NCBI GenBank assembly: GCA_004558805.1
Contig: SFDE01000003.1
Span: 62,001 to 126,000 of the forward strand
DNA: 64,000 nucleotides
Direction: 5' to 3'
From: Faecalibacterium prausnitzii
Lineage (GTDB): Bacteria; Bacillota; Clostridia; Oscillospirales; Ruminococcaceae
Below the pieces are notes generated by a model, which had not been told where the DNA came from, did no database searches, and saw nothing but the letters and a program-made list of their open reading frames with translations. Position numbers and translations under genes: made by a program. Shown here in pieces: positions 42,277 to 50,915 of this stretch (the stretch's first letter is position 1; every line of letters starts with the position of its first letter).

Positions 42277-43524
42277 TCAGCAGCCCATAAACTCCGGCAG
42301 AGGCTTGCCCTGCTTGCGCCACTGATGATACTCGGCGGTAGCGGCAAATTCCACATCACCGGCAGAGTTCAGCGCTGTTTCCACGGAATCCTGCACCACG
42401 CCGATGATAAAGCCCACGCCCACCATCTGCATGGCAATATCGTTGGAGATGCCAAACAGAGAACATGCCATGGGGATCAGCAGCAGGGAGCCGCCTGCCA
42501 CGCCGGAAGCACCGCAGGCACCCAGAGCACTCATGACACTGAGCACGATGGCAGCAGGCAGGGACACCTGAATGCCCAGAGTGTTTGCCGCTGCAAGGGT
42601 CATGATGGTAATGGTGATGGCGGCACCGTCCATGTTGATGGTGGCACCCAGCGGGATGGAGACGGAATACATATCCTTGTCCAGACCCAGCTTTTCACAC
42701 AGAGCCATATTCACCGGGATGTTGGCGGCGGAGCTGCGGGTGAAGAAGGCGGTGAGACCGGACTCCTTCAGGCAGCGGAACACCAGCGGGTAGGGGTTGC
42801 AGCCCAGATAGATGAACATGATAAAGGGGGAGACCACCAGTGCCATAAACAGCATGGTACCCACCAGCAGTGCCAGCAGCTTGCCGTACTGGGTAAAGAT
42901 CGCCAGACCGTTGCCGGAAACGTTGGTGTACACCAGACCCATGATGCCGAACGGGGCAAGGTTGATGATCCAGCGCACGATCTGGGACACCGCATCTGCG
43001 GTGTTTGCCATAAAAGTCTTGGTGCTCTCCGAGCCGATGCCCTTCATGGCAAAGCCGAACATGCACGCCCAGAACAGGATGCCGATGTAGTTGCCGTTCA
43101 TGATGGCGCTGACCGGATTTGCCACAAAGTTGGTCAGCAGGGTGCCCATCACCTCGCCCAGACCCTGGGGGATCACATCAGACTGTGCGGCGTCTGCCAG
43201 CACCACGGTGACCGGGAACATAAAGCTGGTGACCGCTGCGATCGCCGCCGCAAGGAAGGTGGTGAGCATGTACAGCCAGATCACCGTGCCAAACCGGCGA
43301 TCCAGCCGGGAAGATCCCTGTGCCAGTGCGCTTGCCACAATGACGAACACCAGCACCGGGGCAATGCCCTTCAGCGCTCCTACAAACAGGTTGCCCAGCT
43401 CCGACACCCAGCCTGCACCGGGGAATGCCAGTGCCAGCACGGCGCCGACTACCAGACCCACCAGAATGCGCAGGATCAGGCTGACGCTGTTGTACTTTGC
43501 CACAACTGCTTTTAAAGCCTTCAT
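42277..43524 (-). CDS. sstT: Serine/threonine:sodium symporter
   Basis: A 415-residue DAACS-family transporter (Glt fold) for Ser/Thr with Na+. Signs: the GAVLALAFPGAGWVSELGNLF opening, LAPFGIMGLVYTNV, FTRSSAANIPVNMALCEKLGL (hairpin 1), SIPLGATINMDGAAITI and the final GISNDIAMQMVGVGFIIGVVQDS. The start at 43524 is taken by alignment with SstT proteins; AGAGGAG lies 12 bases upstream, which is a little far, and ATG at 43548 is an alternative. A terminator follows. Confidence 0.92.
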   Translation of the reverse strand: MKALKAVVAKYNSVSLILRILVGLVVGAVLALAFPGAGWVSELGNLFVGALKGIAPVLVFVIVASALAQGSSRLDRRFGTVIWLYMLTTFLAAAIAAVTSFMFPVTVVLADAAQSDVIPQGLGEVMGTLLTNFVANPVSAIMNGNYIGILFWACMFGFAMKGIGSESTKTFMANTADAVSQIVRWIINLAPFGIMGLVYTNVSGNGLAIFTQYGKLLALLVGTMLFMALVVSPFIMFIYLGCNPYPLVFRCLKESGLTAFFTRSSAANIPVNMALCEKLGLDKDMYSVSIPLGATINMDGAAITITIMTLAAANTLGIQVSLPAAIVLSVMSALGACGASGVAGGSLLLIPMACSLFGISNDIAMQMVGVGFIIGVVQDSVETALNSAGDVEFAATAEYHQWRKQGKPLPEFMGC

Positions 43525-43690
43525 GATATAATAACACTCCTCTAGCATTGTACGCCCACTGCGTACATTTTTCCTGTTTCTTACTCGAGAACAGGTGTCA
43601 TTATAGCACACACGGCAGGAAAATAAAAGTGTTTTCAGCCTTTTTCTGCCTGCAAAACGGTCTTTTTGTGTAATTTTACCAGAAGCCCTT

Positions 43691-43768
43691 CCAAAACTGT
43701 GTCTGTCACGAATACAGTTTTGGCTTTTGGAACAAAAAACGCCCGCCCCGGCGGGGCAGGCGTTTGGT
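43691..43768. terminator. Two hairpins between sstT upstream and the acetyltransferase
   Basis: CCAAAACTGT (43691-43700) pairs with ACAGTTTTGG (43714-43723), and ACGCCCGCCCC pairs with GGGGCAGGCGT (43739-43763) preceded by AAAAAA. The second one is a proper terminator for the acetyltransferase gene on the minus strand. Confidence 0.7.
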
Positions 43769-43779
43769 GCTTTTAAGGT

Positions 43780-44283
43780 TTACTCCAGCGGCTGGGTCAG
43801 CGCCATCTTCTGGTAGGCGATACGGGGAGTGCCGTCCGCCACATGGATGATGCCGCAGCGGGTAAAGCCATTCTTTTCCAGCATATGCTGCATGATTTTG
43901 TTGTCGGCGTGGGTATCCGCCCGCAGGGTCTCGCAGTGCTCCAGACACCACTGGAACACCTCGGTGGACACCCCGCTGCGCCTGCCTGCAGAGGCAAGGC
44001 GGTGGACGGTGCCGTAGGGCAGGGTATCATTGAGCCAGCTGCCCTCTTCGATCACCGCATAGGTTGGGTCCGGACCCAGAATAAAGGCAAACACCGCTTC
44101 CAGCTCCCCGTTGACCACATACACAAACAACCGGTTGGAGTCGATATCCTCCTCCAGCATCTGCCGGGAAGGATAATTTTCTCCCCACTGTGTGGGATTG
44201 CCCGACTCTGCCATCAGCCTGCGGGCACGGGCATAAATTTCCATGATCCGGTCCAGATCGGACCGCACTGCTCCACGAAACAT
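43780..44283 (-). CDS. GNAT-family N-acetyltransferase
   Basis: A 167-residue acetyltransferase of the GNAT fold. It has the N-terminal FRGAVRSDLDRIMEIYARAR helix, the long substrate region with PTQWGENYPSRQML, the conserved V-shaped strand AVFAFILGPDPTYAVIEEGSW, and the acetyl-CoA loop RLASAGRRSGVSTEVF, with RADTHADNKIMQHMLEKNGF near the end. Substrate unknown. The start at 44283 has GGTGGAA upstream; in-frame sequence before it is not coding-like. Confidence 0.85.
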   Translation of the reverse strand: MFRGAVRSDLDRIMEIYARARRLMAESGNPTQWGENYPSRQMLEEDIDSNRLFVYVVNGELEAVFAFILGPDPTYAVIEEGSWLNDTLPYGTVHRLASAGRRSGVSTEVFQWCLEHCETLRADTHADNKIMQHMLEKNGFTRCGIIHVADGTPRIAYQKMALTQPLE

Positions 44284-44392
44284 CCTGATTCCACCCTCTT
44301 TTTGATTTGATCCGCAGCGTCCTGCGCTGCGTTGCCATAGGGGTATTATACTACAAATTGCCATAAAAGACCAGTTTTTTGACACCTCTGAC

Positions 44393-44432
44393 AAAAAAAC
44401 AGGACACAGCGCCGCTTTTGCACTGTGTCCTG
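44393..44432 (-). terminator. Terminator of the AraC-type gene
   Basis: AGGACACAG (44401-44409) pairs with CTGTGTCCT (44423-44431); on the minus strand TTTTTTT follows. Confidence 0.85.
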
Positions 44433-44447
44433 CTGCCGGTCGCTCCC

Positions 44448-44834
44448 TTATGCTCTGGGGCGGCTGCGGGCGGTGCGCACCTGCCGGTACTCCCGGGGGC
44501 TCACCCCGTAGCGCTCGTGGAACAGGCGGTAGAAGTAGCTGGTGTTCTCGTAGCCCACCATGCTGATGATCTGCTGGATGTTCATATCGCTGCGGCGCAG
44601 CAGCCGTGCCGCAGTTTCCATGCGATGCTTCTGCAAAAGCTCCTTGTAGGTACGCCCGGTCTGGGCACGGACGCACTCGCTGACATACGCCAGCGACACT
44701 CCGTAGGCACGTGCCACGTTGGACAGGCTCGCCTCCCGGTAGTTCTGGGTGATCTCATGCAATGCCGCCTGCACCAGCGCCTCCCGGCTCACCGTCTCAG
44801 TGCGTGGTTCCAGCGGAAACCGATTCTGTGTCAT
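44448..44834 (-). CDS. Short AraC-family DNA-binding protein
   Basis: A 128-residue protein made almost only of an AraC HTH pair: ASLSNVARAYGVSLAYVSECVRAQTGRTYKELLQ, then NIQQIISMVGYENTSYFYRLFHERYGVSPREYR. No effector domain is present; typical AraC proteins are twice this length. The start at 44834 follows GGAGG; an earlier in-frame Met exists at 44897. It may be a free DNA-binding module or a truncated regulator. Its targets are unknown; the neighbours are an acetyltransferase and the pst operon. Confidence 0.8.
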   Translation of the reverse strand: MTQNRFPLEPRTETVSREALVQAALHEITQNYREASLSNVARAYGVSLAYVSECVRAQTGRTYKELLQKHRMETAARLLRRSDMNIQQIISMVGYENTSYFYRLFHERYGVSPREYRQVRTARSRPRA

Positions 44835-45002
44835 GGATATTTCCTCCGTAAGGGTGCGGCGGACGGGGGACAGGGGGATGTCGGACATCCGCCGCACGGG
44901 ACTTTCCGATCCCTTCCCGGGACCTGTATATCCTGTATACGAAATACAGATCCCTATAATTGCAGGAAACTAAAAAATTTTTAATTATTTTTCGTCTTAC
45001 GG

Positions 45003-45040
45003 AAAAAGGCTGCCCGGCACATTGCCAAGGCAGCCTTTTC
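45003..45040 (-). terminator. Terminator of the pst-phoU operon
   Basis: AAAAAGGCTGCC pairs with GGCAGCCTTTT around CGGCACATTGCCAA. Confidence 0.85.
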
Positions 45041-45091
45041 CGAGAAGAAAATAAGGAAAACACGAACCCCAGAAGGGAAAGTGAGAAAAGC

Positions 45092-45760
45092 TCAGAACAT
45101 ATTTTCGTCCTTATACCGTCCACTCCGCACGAACTGGACCCACTCCGCCACATTCACGGCGTGGTCTCCGATGCGTTCCAGATATTTAATGACCATCAGC
45201 AGGTCCAGCGCTGCATCCACCTTGCCGGGGTCTGCGGCGATCTCCTGCGCCAGAGTGTGCTTGATGGCGTTGAAGTCGTCATCCACCTCATCGTCTGCGG
45301 CGATCACCTGCCGGGCAGCGTTCTCGTCCTCGGCGGTAAGGGCAGCAAGGGCGTCCAGGATCATCTGGTGTGCCTTTCTGCCCATGGCGATCGCCTGACT
45401 CACCGCCGGGTCTCCCTCTTTGCGCACAGTGACCAGATGGGGGATGATCTCTGCAATGTCGGAGGCATGGTCTCCGATGCGCTCGATGTCGGTGACCACC
45501 TTCATGGCGGTGGAGATGCGGCGCAGATCTCCTGCCACCGGCTGCTGCCGCAGCAGCAGGGTCATGCAGCGGTGCTCAATGTCCCGCTCCATGTTGTTGA
45601 TACGACCGTCCCCTTTGACGATATCACGGGCGGCATCAGCGTCGGCAACACAGAGTGCTTCCAGCGCAGCTTCCACAGCGTCGGCGCAGGTCTGCCCCAT
45701 GTGGGTCAGTGCGCTTTTCAGCGCCTCCAGATCGATGTCGTATTGTTTGCGGATGCTCAT
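45092..45760 (-). CDS. phoU: Phosphate transport system regulator
   Basis: A 222-residue PhoU made of two three-helix bundles. Metal-binding repeats are NMERDIEHRCM near residue 55 and DDDFNAIKHTLAQEI near 158; DIERIGDHASDIAEI near 92 and YLERIGDHAVNVAEW near 195 are the two DxxRIGDHxxxI motifs. It signals phosphate sufficiency and restrains Pst uptake together with PhoR, which is not in the window. Starts 14 bases after pstB stops. Confidence 0.96.
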   Translation of the reverse strand: MSIRKQYDIDLEALKSALTHMGQTCADAVEAALEALCVADADAARDIVKGDGRINNMERDIEHRCMTLLLRQQPVAGDLRRISTAMKVVTDIERIGDHASDIAEIIPHLVTVRKEGDPAVSQAIAMGRKAHQMILDALAALTAEDENAARQVIAADDEVDDDFNAIKHTLAQEIAADPGKVDAALDLLMVIKYLERIGDHAVNVAEWVQFVRSGRYKDENMF

Positions 45761-45774
45761 TGTCGTTTCCTCCT

Positions 45775-46542
45775 TTAGCCGAACCGTCCGGAAATGTAAT
45801 CCTCGGTGCGTTTGTCCCGGGGTGCACTGAAGATCTTTGCCGTCTCGTCCACTTCCACCAGTTCGCCCAGCAGGAAAAAGGCGGTGCGGTTGCTGATACG
45901 TGCCGCCTGCTGCATATTATGGGTGACGATGACCACGGTGTAGTTCTTTTTCAGCTCGCTCATAAGCTCCTCCACCTTCATGGTGGAACCGGGGTCCAGA
46001 GCGCTGGTGGGCTCATCCATCAGCAGCACCTCCGGCTTTACCGCAAGGGCACGGGCGATGCACAGACGCTGCTGCTGTCCGCCGGAAAGTCCCAGTGCAC
46101 TCTTTTTGAGCCGGTCCTTCACCTCGTCCCACAGGGCTGCCCCCCGCAGGGAGCTTTCCACCAGTTCATCCAGCTCCGCCTTGCTGCGGACGCCGTGGAG
46201 GCGGGGACCATAGGTGATGTTCTCGTAGATGCTCATGGGGAAAGGGTTTGCCTTCTGGAACACCATGCCCACCCGGCGGCGCAGATCGGTCAGCTCCATT
46301 TCCCGGGCAAAGATATCCTCACCCCGCAGCCGCACATCACCCTCGATTCGCACCCCCGGCACAAGATCGTTCATGCGGTTCAAAGTCTTTAAAAAGGTGG
46401 ACTTGCCGCAGCCGGAAGGTCCGATGAGAGCAGTGATCTCTTTTTCGCCCACATCCAGCGAGATATTTTTCAGTGCCTTGAAATCTCCGTACCAGAGATT
46501 CAGATCTTTTGCCGAAATCACCGGCACATTCGTGTTTTCCAT
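45775..46542 (-). CDS. pstB: Phosphate ABC transporter ATP-binding protein
   Basis: A 255-residue ABC ATPase of the Pst system: Walker [11 protein letters not shown] near residue 40, [10 protein letters not shown] (Q-loop region), signature [17 protein letters not shown] near 148, Walker [14 protein letters not shown] near 170, H-loop [10 protein letters not shown]. The length fits PstB. The start is ambiguous: ATG at 46542 (GAGG seven bases upstream) or ATG at 46554 (AAGGGG). The gap to pstA contains a palindromic element. Confidence 0.95.
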   Translation of the reverse strand: MENTNVPVISAKDLNLWYGDFKALKNISLDVGEKEITALIGPSGCGKSTFLKTLNRMNDLVPGVRIEGDVRLRGEDIFAREMELTDLRRRVGMVFQKANPFPMSIYENITYGPRLHGVRSKAELDELVESSLRGAALWDEVKDRLKKSALGLSGGQQQRLCIARALAVKPEVLLMDEPTSALDPGSTMKVEELMSELKKNYTVVIVTHNMQQAARISNRTAFFLLGELVEVDETAKIFSAPRDKRTEDYISGRFG

Positions 46543-46596
46543 AGAATACCTCATATTGTGACCCCTTAGCCGGAGCCGTTGCTTATCTATTGATCT

Positions 46597-46700
46597 TGCC
46601 GCTTCCTCTAAAGGCTTCCCCCGGTCGGGGGAAATCTGTCCCCAAGGGGTGAAGGCTTTTGCGGAGTATCCGCAACCACTCATAGCTCACACGGCATCCC
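46597..46700. repeat. GC-rich palindromic element in the pstA-pstB gap
   Basis: GCTTCCCCC-GGTC-GGGGGAA at 46614-46633, followed by GTCCCC-AAGG-type pairing and TTGCGG-AGTAT-CCGCAA (46659-46675). The first hairpin copies the central hairpin of the his-operon repeat at 31256-31276, so the two belong to one family. Confidence 0.6.
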
Positions 46701-46722
46701 TGTGGGGTTTCTCCTTCTCTTT

Positions 46723-47580
46723 TTACTGCTTCTGCTTCCGTTTCGTTTTTGCCAGCCGTGCCGCCAGATTGATGACCAGCACCAGAATCAGCAGCACCGC
46801 ACCGATGCCCCAAGCGGAGGAAAAGTCGCCGTCCTCAAAGGCACGCAGGTACAACAGCACCGACAGGGTGGCACCGTTGGAAGTGTATGCCTTAACGATG
46901 CCTTTGGCGATGACTTCCGCCGCACCGGCGGTGAACAGCAGGGCGGCGCTTTCGCCTACGATGCGTCCCACTGCAAGGATACAGCCGGTGACGATGCCGT
47001 CGATGCTGCAGGGCAGCACGATGGTGCGGATGATGTGCCACTTGCCGGCACCCAGACCCATGGCACCCTCCCGGTAGCCCTGAGGCACCGTTTTGAGGGA
47101 TTCCTGGGTGGTGCGGATGATGGTGGGCAGGTTCATCACCACCAGCGTCAGGCTGCCGGACAACAGACAGGTCTGGAAGCCCAGCGCCTGACTGAACACC
47201 AGCATACCCACCAGACCATAGATGATACTGGGGATGCCCGCAAGGGTCTCGTTGGTAAACTCGATGATCTCAATGAGCCGCCGGTTGGTGGCATACTCGG
47301 TCAGGTAGACTGCCGCACCCACCCCCAGCGGCAATACGATAAGTAATGTCAGCAGAATGACATACAAGGTGTTGAGGATGGCAGGCAGGATGCCGTCGGT
47401 CTTTTTCAGCACACTGGCGGTGGTGGAAAGAAATTTCCAGCTGATGTGGGGGATACCCCGCACCAGCACCAGTGCGATGATACCGGTCACCAGCAGGATC
47501 ACCAGCACCGCCGCCGCCCACACCAGTGCGTTCATCACCCGGTTCCATGCCCGGCGGGAGGGCGAAAAGCTCTTAGTCAT
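46723..47580 (-). CDS. pstA: Phosphate ABC transporter permease
   Basis: A 285-residue inner-membrane permease with six helices: HISWKFLSTTASVLKKTDGI, then LPLGVGAAVYLTEYA, SIIYGLVGMLVFS, NLPTIIRTTQESLKTVP with the EAA-type coupling loop YREGAMGLGAGKWHIIRTI near 172. Forms the channel with PstC. Its start overlaps pstC by eight bases. Confidence 0.95.
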   Translation of the reverse strand: MTKSFSPSRRAWNRVMNALVWAAAVLVILLVTGIIALVLVRGIPHISWKFLSTTASVLKKTDGILPAILNTLYVILLTLLIVLPLGVGAAVYLTEYATNRRLIEIIEFTNETLAGIPSIIYGLVGMLVFSQALGFQTCLLSGSLTLVVMNLPTIIRTTQESLKTVPQGYREGAMGLGAGKWHIIRTIVLPCSIDGIVTGCILAVGRIVGESAALLFTAGAAEVIAKGIVKAYTSNGATLSVLLYLRAFEDGDFSSAWGIGAVLLILVLVINLAARLAKTKRKQKQ

Positions 47581-48487
47581 TCCGGTCTCCTCCCTTCAGC
47601 ACCACATTCAGCACCACGTTGATGATCATGATAAAGACAAACAGCACCAGCGCAATGCTGAACAGTGCCTGCCGCTGCAAGCCGCTGGCATAGCTCATCT
47701 CTTTAGCGATGGCAGTGGTCAGGAAGGTGACGCTGCGGAACAGGCTGTCCGGCATGTTGGGGCTGTTGCCTGCCACCATCATCACCGCCATTGCCTCGCC
47801 AATGGCACGACCGATGCCCAGCACGATGCCTGCGGCAATGCCGCTTTTGGCGGCGGGGATGCTGATCTTGAACCATGTTTCGGTATCGGTGGCACCCAGT
47901 GCCAGACTGCCCTGCTCATACTCCGGGGGCACCGCATTCAGCGCCGTCACCGACACCGACACGATGCTGGGCAGGATCATGATGGACAGCACCACGATGG
48001 CGCTGAGCAGGCAGGCACCGGACGCCTTGCCAAAGGTCTTTGCCACCGCAGGCACCAGCACCTGCATACCCAGCAGACCAAACACCACGCTGGGGATGCC
48101 GGACAGCAGCTCGATGGCGGTGACCACCACCGTGCGCACCTTGGGATCTGCTGCCTTGGACAGGAACACGGCGGTAAGCAGTCCCACCGGCACGCCGATG
48201 AGGGACGCTCCCAGAGTGCCGTAGATGCTGGAAAGGATGAAGGGCAGGATGCCAAACAGCGGTTCTGCCGCCGTGGACGCCCACTTGCTGCCAAAGAGGA
48301 AGGAGAACAGCCCGATCTTGCGGATCGCCGGAACACCGGAGATCACCATATACACCGAGATGAGCACCACACAGCCCACCGCCAGCATACCGCACAGAAA
48401 GAAGAGGAAATTCATGATGGCTTCTAGCCAGTCGGCGGGGGTACGGGGCAGACGGACCCGGCGGGAGGAAAAAGTATTCTTCGTCAT
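47573..48487 (-). CDS. pstC: Phosphate ABC transporter permease
   Basis: A 304-residue permease with six helices; EAA-type loop PPEYEQGSLALGATDTETWFKISIPAAKSGI near 195. N-terminal basic tail and long first loop are typical of PstC. The reading frame overlaps the pstA start, so the two are coupled. Confidence 0.95.
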   Translation of the reverse strand: MTKNTFSSRRVRLPRTPADWLEAIMNFLFFLCGMLAVGCVVLISVYMVISGVPAIRKIGLFSFLFGSKWASTAAEPLFGILPFILSSIYGTLGASLIGVPVGLLTAVFLSKAADPKVRTVVVTAIELLSGIPSVVFGLLGMQVLVPAVAKTFGKASGACLLSAIVVLSIMILPSIVSVSVTALNAVPPEYEQGSLALGATDTETWFKISIPAAKSGIAAGIVLGIGRAIGEAMAVMMVAGNSPNMPDSLFRSVTFLTTAIAKEMSYASGLQRQALFSIALVLFVFIMIINVVLNVVLKGGDRND

Positions 48488-48586
48488 AAAACTATGCCTT
48501 TCAGCAAAACCGCGCCGTCCCGTGCCATTCAGAGGCAGGGCAGCGCGGCAGTTGATTCTGCTTGGTTCTCCCAGAAGGAGAAAAGT

Positions 48587-49477
48587 TTACTCGTTCATCG
48601 GCACGGCGCCTGCGGTGCGGATCAGGTCTGCAGCGTCCTTGCTGGTGGCAAAGTCGAAGAACGCCTGTGCCTGCTCAGACAGGGTGACGCTCTTGTTGGT
48701 GACGAACACAAAGGGGCGCTGGATCTTGTAGCTGCCGTCCTTGACCGTATCCTCACTGCACTCCACGCCTTCCACGGTGACCATTGCCACGGTGTCGCCC
48801 ACAGCGGACAGGGAAGCGTAGCCGATCGCCAGAGGGTTAGCCTCCACAGCGCTGATGACAGCGCCGGTGGCGGTCAGCTCCTGGGCATACTTGCAGCTGT
48901 CCTTCACGTCCACGATGCTCTCAAAACCGTCACGGGTGCCGGAGCCGGCTTCACGACCGATGAGCACGATCTCGCCGTCCTCACCGCCCACATCCTTCCA
49001 GTTGGTGATCTCGCCGGTGAACATCTGCTTCAGTTGGTCCACAGACAGGTCTGCCACCTTGCTGTCCTTGCTGACGATGATGGCGATGCCGTCCAGAGCC
49101 ACGGTGGTGCCGTCCACATCGTTCTTTTCCTCATCCTTCAGAGCACGGGAAGAAAGACCGACATCCAGCGTCTTGTCGGTGGCACCGGTGATGCCTGCGC
49201 CGGAACCGGTGGGGTCATAGCTGACGGTGACGCCCGGCTCCACCTCAGCAAAGCCCTCGGTGAGAGCGGCAATGACGTTCTTCATGGAAGTGGAACCGCC
49301 GGTAGCAACGTTGCCGGATAGGGTGCCTGCAGCCTGCGCTGCGGAAGAAGCGGTGGACTCTGCAGTAGAAGCTGCGGTAGAGGCAGAGGATGCTGCGCCG
49401 CCGCAGGCGGTGAGGGCAGCGGCAGCAGCAACTGCGCCGCAGGCGGTGATAAAGGAACGACGAGTGATCTTTTTCAT
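48587..49477 (-). CDS. pstS: Phosphate-binding lipoprotein
   Basis: A 296-residue periplasmic-type phosphate receptor tethered to the membrane. Leader KKITRRSFITACGAVAAAAA with lipobox TAC near residue 24, then an Ala/Ser linker. The phosphate site is visible as GSTSMKNV near 55, DPTGSGAGI near 80, and IGREAGSGTRDGFE near 170. The leader again has RR. The start at 49477 follows GGAGG. First gene of the pst operon; no phoB/phoR is in the window and no PHO box was recognised. Confidence 0.95.
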   Translation of the reverse strand: MKKITRRSFITACGAVAAAAALTACGGAASSASTAASTAESTASSAAQAAGTLSGNVATGGSTSMKNVIAALTEGFAEVEPGVTVSYDPTGSGAGITGATDKTLDVGLSSRALKDEEKNDVDGTTVALDGIAIIVSKDSKVADLSVDQLKQMFTGEITNWKDVGGEDGEIVLIGREAGSGTRDGFESIVDVKDSCKYAQELTATGAVISAVEANPLAIGYASLSAVGDTVAMVTVEGVECSEDTVKDGSYKIQRPFVFVTNKSVTLSEQAQAFFDFATSKDAADLIRTAGAVPMNE

Positions 49478-49661
49478 AATTATTTCCTCCAGACTTACGC
49501 CGGACCCCCGTCCGGCAACCTGTATATGTGTTTTCCTTGGGAACGGCTCTATTGTATCCCTCCCCGCCTGCTGCTGCCACCATGGACGTGCAAAAGATGC
49601 GTAAAACTTTGTGCACATTGCCAGCCCCAATGTAAAGAACAGGTAATGCAGCGCAAAACAA

Positions 49662-49706
49662 AACGCCGCCGGGCACTCCTGTTTCCAAGAGTGCCCGGCG
49701 GCAAAA
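49662..49706 (-). terminator. Terminator of the 49720 lipoprotein gene
   Basis: GCCGCCGGGCACTC pairs with GAGTGCCCGGCGGC around CTGTTTCCAA, with TTTTGTTTTG on the minus strand. Confidence 0.92.
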
Positions 49707-49719
49707 TGTTGTCCGAATC

Positions 49720-50196
49720 TTATTCCTTGCTGGGGGTAACAGTTTTTCCATCGTAACGGAATACGGCAGTTTGACCATGATAAGCCACCCGCAGGATGAA
49801 CGTACCATCGCTGCATTCTGCAGGAACCCCTTTTTCACTTTCCAGACAGAACTCCTTCGAACTGCGATATTCCTTATAACTATTCGGCTCCACTGTCAGT
49901 TTGTTGCAAGCAAATTTCAGTGGATACTCATTATTTTCCATATCCGTAACGGTGCCAGCAATATCTTCCGGCTCCAATATTACCTGCTCGACGGTATCAT
50001 TCTGAATCGCGAACAGCGGACAATAGGACACAGCATGGTCGCTGTCAACGGTTATAGTTGGAGCTTCGCACATAAACACCACTCCGTCGATCGTCACCTT
50101 CGGACGGTCATTCATCCCTCCGCAGCCGGTCAAAGCCCCTGCGGCGGTCAGCACCAGTGCCCCGGCGCTCAGTTTCATAAAGGTTCTGCGATCCAT
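49720..50196 (-). CDS. RR-leader lipoprotein, unknown function
   Basis: A 158-residue protein with leader DRRTFMKLSAGALVLTAAGA and lipobox LTGC near 25. The mature part is beta-rich (PKVTIDGVVFMCEAPTITVD, YCPLFAIQNDTVEQVILEPED, FILRVAYHGQTAVFRYDG) and probably Ig-like. It follows a related small lipoprotein gene on the same strand (36-base gap), so the two are likely co-transcribed. Function unknown. Confidence 0.72.
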   Translation of the reverse strand: MDRRTFMKLSAGALVLTAAGALTGCGGMNDRPKVTIDGVVFMCEAPTITVDSDHAVSYCPLFAIQNDTVEQVILEPEDIAGTVTDMENNEYPLKFACNKLTVEPNSYKEYRSSKEFCLESEKGVPAECSDGTFILRVAYHGQTAVFRYDGKTVTPSKE

Positions 50197-50232
50197 CCTT
50201 TTTACACTCCTTCCGGTGCCTTTTATCCCGCT

Positions 50233-50769
50233 TTATTTCTTCAGGACAAAGGTTTTTGTGGTATAGTCCAGTGTGTAGGTCTCCTTGACGTCCATGCCGC
50301 CGATCACCACACAGACCTCCGCCTTTTTGTCGGCGATCTTCTGATACAGTGCCCGGTCCGTCATCTTAAAGTTCAGGTAACCGCTGCGGGACTCCCAACC
50401 CATACCAAACGTCACCACCCCGCTGTCCTTGGACGGAAGGTCTCCCGCTGCGCCGGTGCCATCCATCAGAGGCTGGGTCTGTCCGTCAACGGTCATCCGG
50501 AAGTTCTGCTTGCACTGAAACTTCCAGCCATCCTTGTCCAGATTTTTCAGATACACCTTCACCTTAAATTCTGCCCACCAGGGGGTGGTGGAATTCAGCG
50601 AGCTGGGATGCTCCGCCGTATCCCAGCCCACCACTTTAGCGGTATATCCGCCAAAATCGGTGTCGGTCCCCGCATCCCCGCAGCCGGTAAGCATACCGGA
50701 CATGGAGACCGCCACTACGGCAGCAGCTGTGGTTTTCAGAAATGTACGACGATCCATTTTTGCAGTCAT
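50233..50769 (-). CDS. RR-leader lipoprotein, unknown function
   Basis: A 178-residue protein with leader KMDRRTFLKTTAAAVVAVSM and lipobox LTGC near 29. The beta-rich mature part (YTAKVVGWDTAEHPSS, WAEFKVKVYLKNLDKDGW, FRMTVDGQTQPL, SGVVTFGMGW) resembles DUF4352-type extracytoplasmic domains, like the three similar genes around 17-21 kb. Ribosome site AGGAGGG. Function unknown. Confidence 0.75.
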   Translation of the reverse strand: MTAKMDRRTFLKTTAAAVVAVSMSGMLTGCGDAGTDTDFGGYTAKVVGWDTAEHPSSLNSTTPWWAEFKVKVYLKNLDKDGWKFQCKQNFRMTVDGQTQPLMDGTGAAGDLPSKDSGVVTFGMGWESRSGYLNFKMTDRALYQKIADKKAEVCVVIGGMDVKETYTLDYTTKTFVLKK

Positions 50770-50860
50770 AACGATGCCCTCCTAAAAAATCTCTGCAGCC
50801 AGAGATACTATCCTATTCTAAGCGTACCACATTTTACCGGATAGTCAACCACAAAGCGGC

Positions 50861-50898
50861 AAAAAAGCCCCCTGTGCACAAAAAATACACAGAGGGTC
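50861..50898 (-). terminator. Terminator of the acetyltransferase gene
   Basis: CCCTGTG pairs with CACAGAGGG around CACAAAAAATA; TTTTTT follows on the minus strand. Confidence 0.7.
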
Positions 50899-50915
50899 CT
50901 GTTTGCCGGTCCGGC

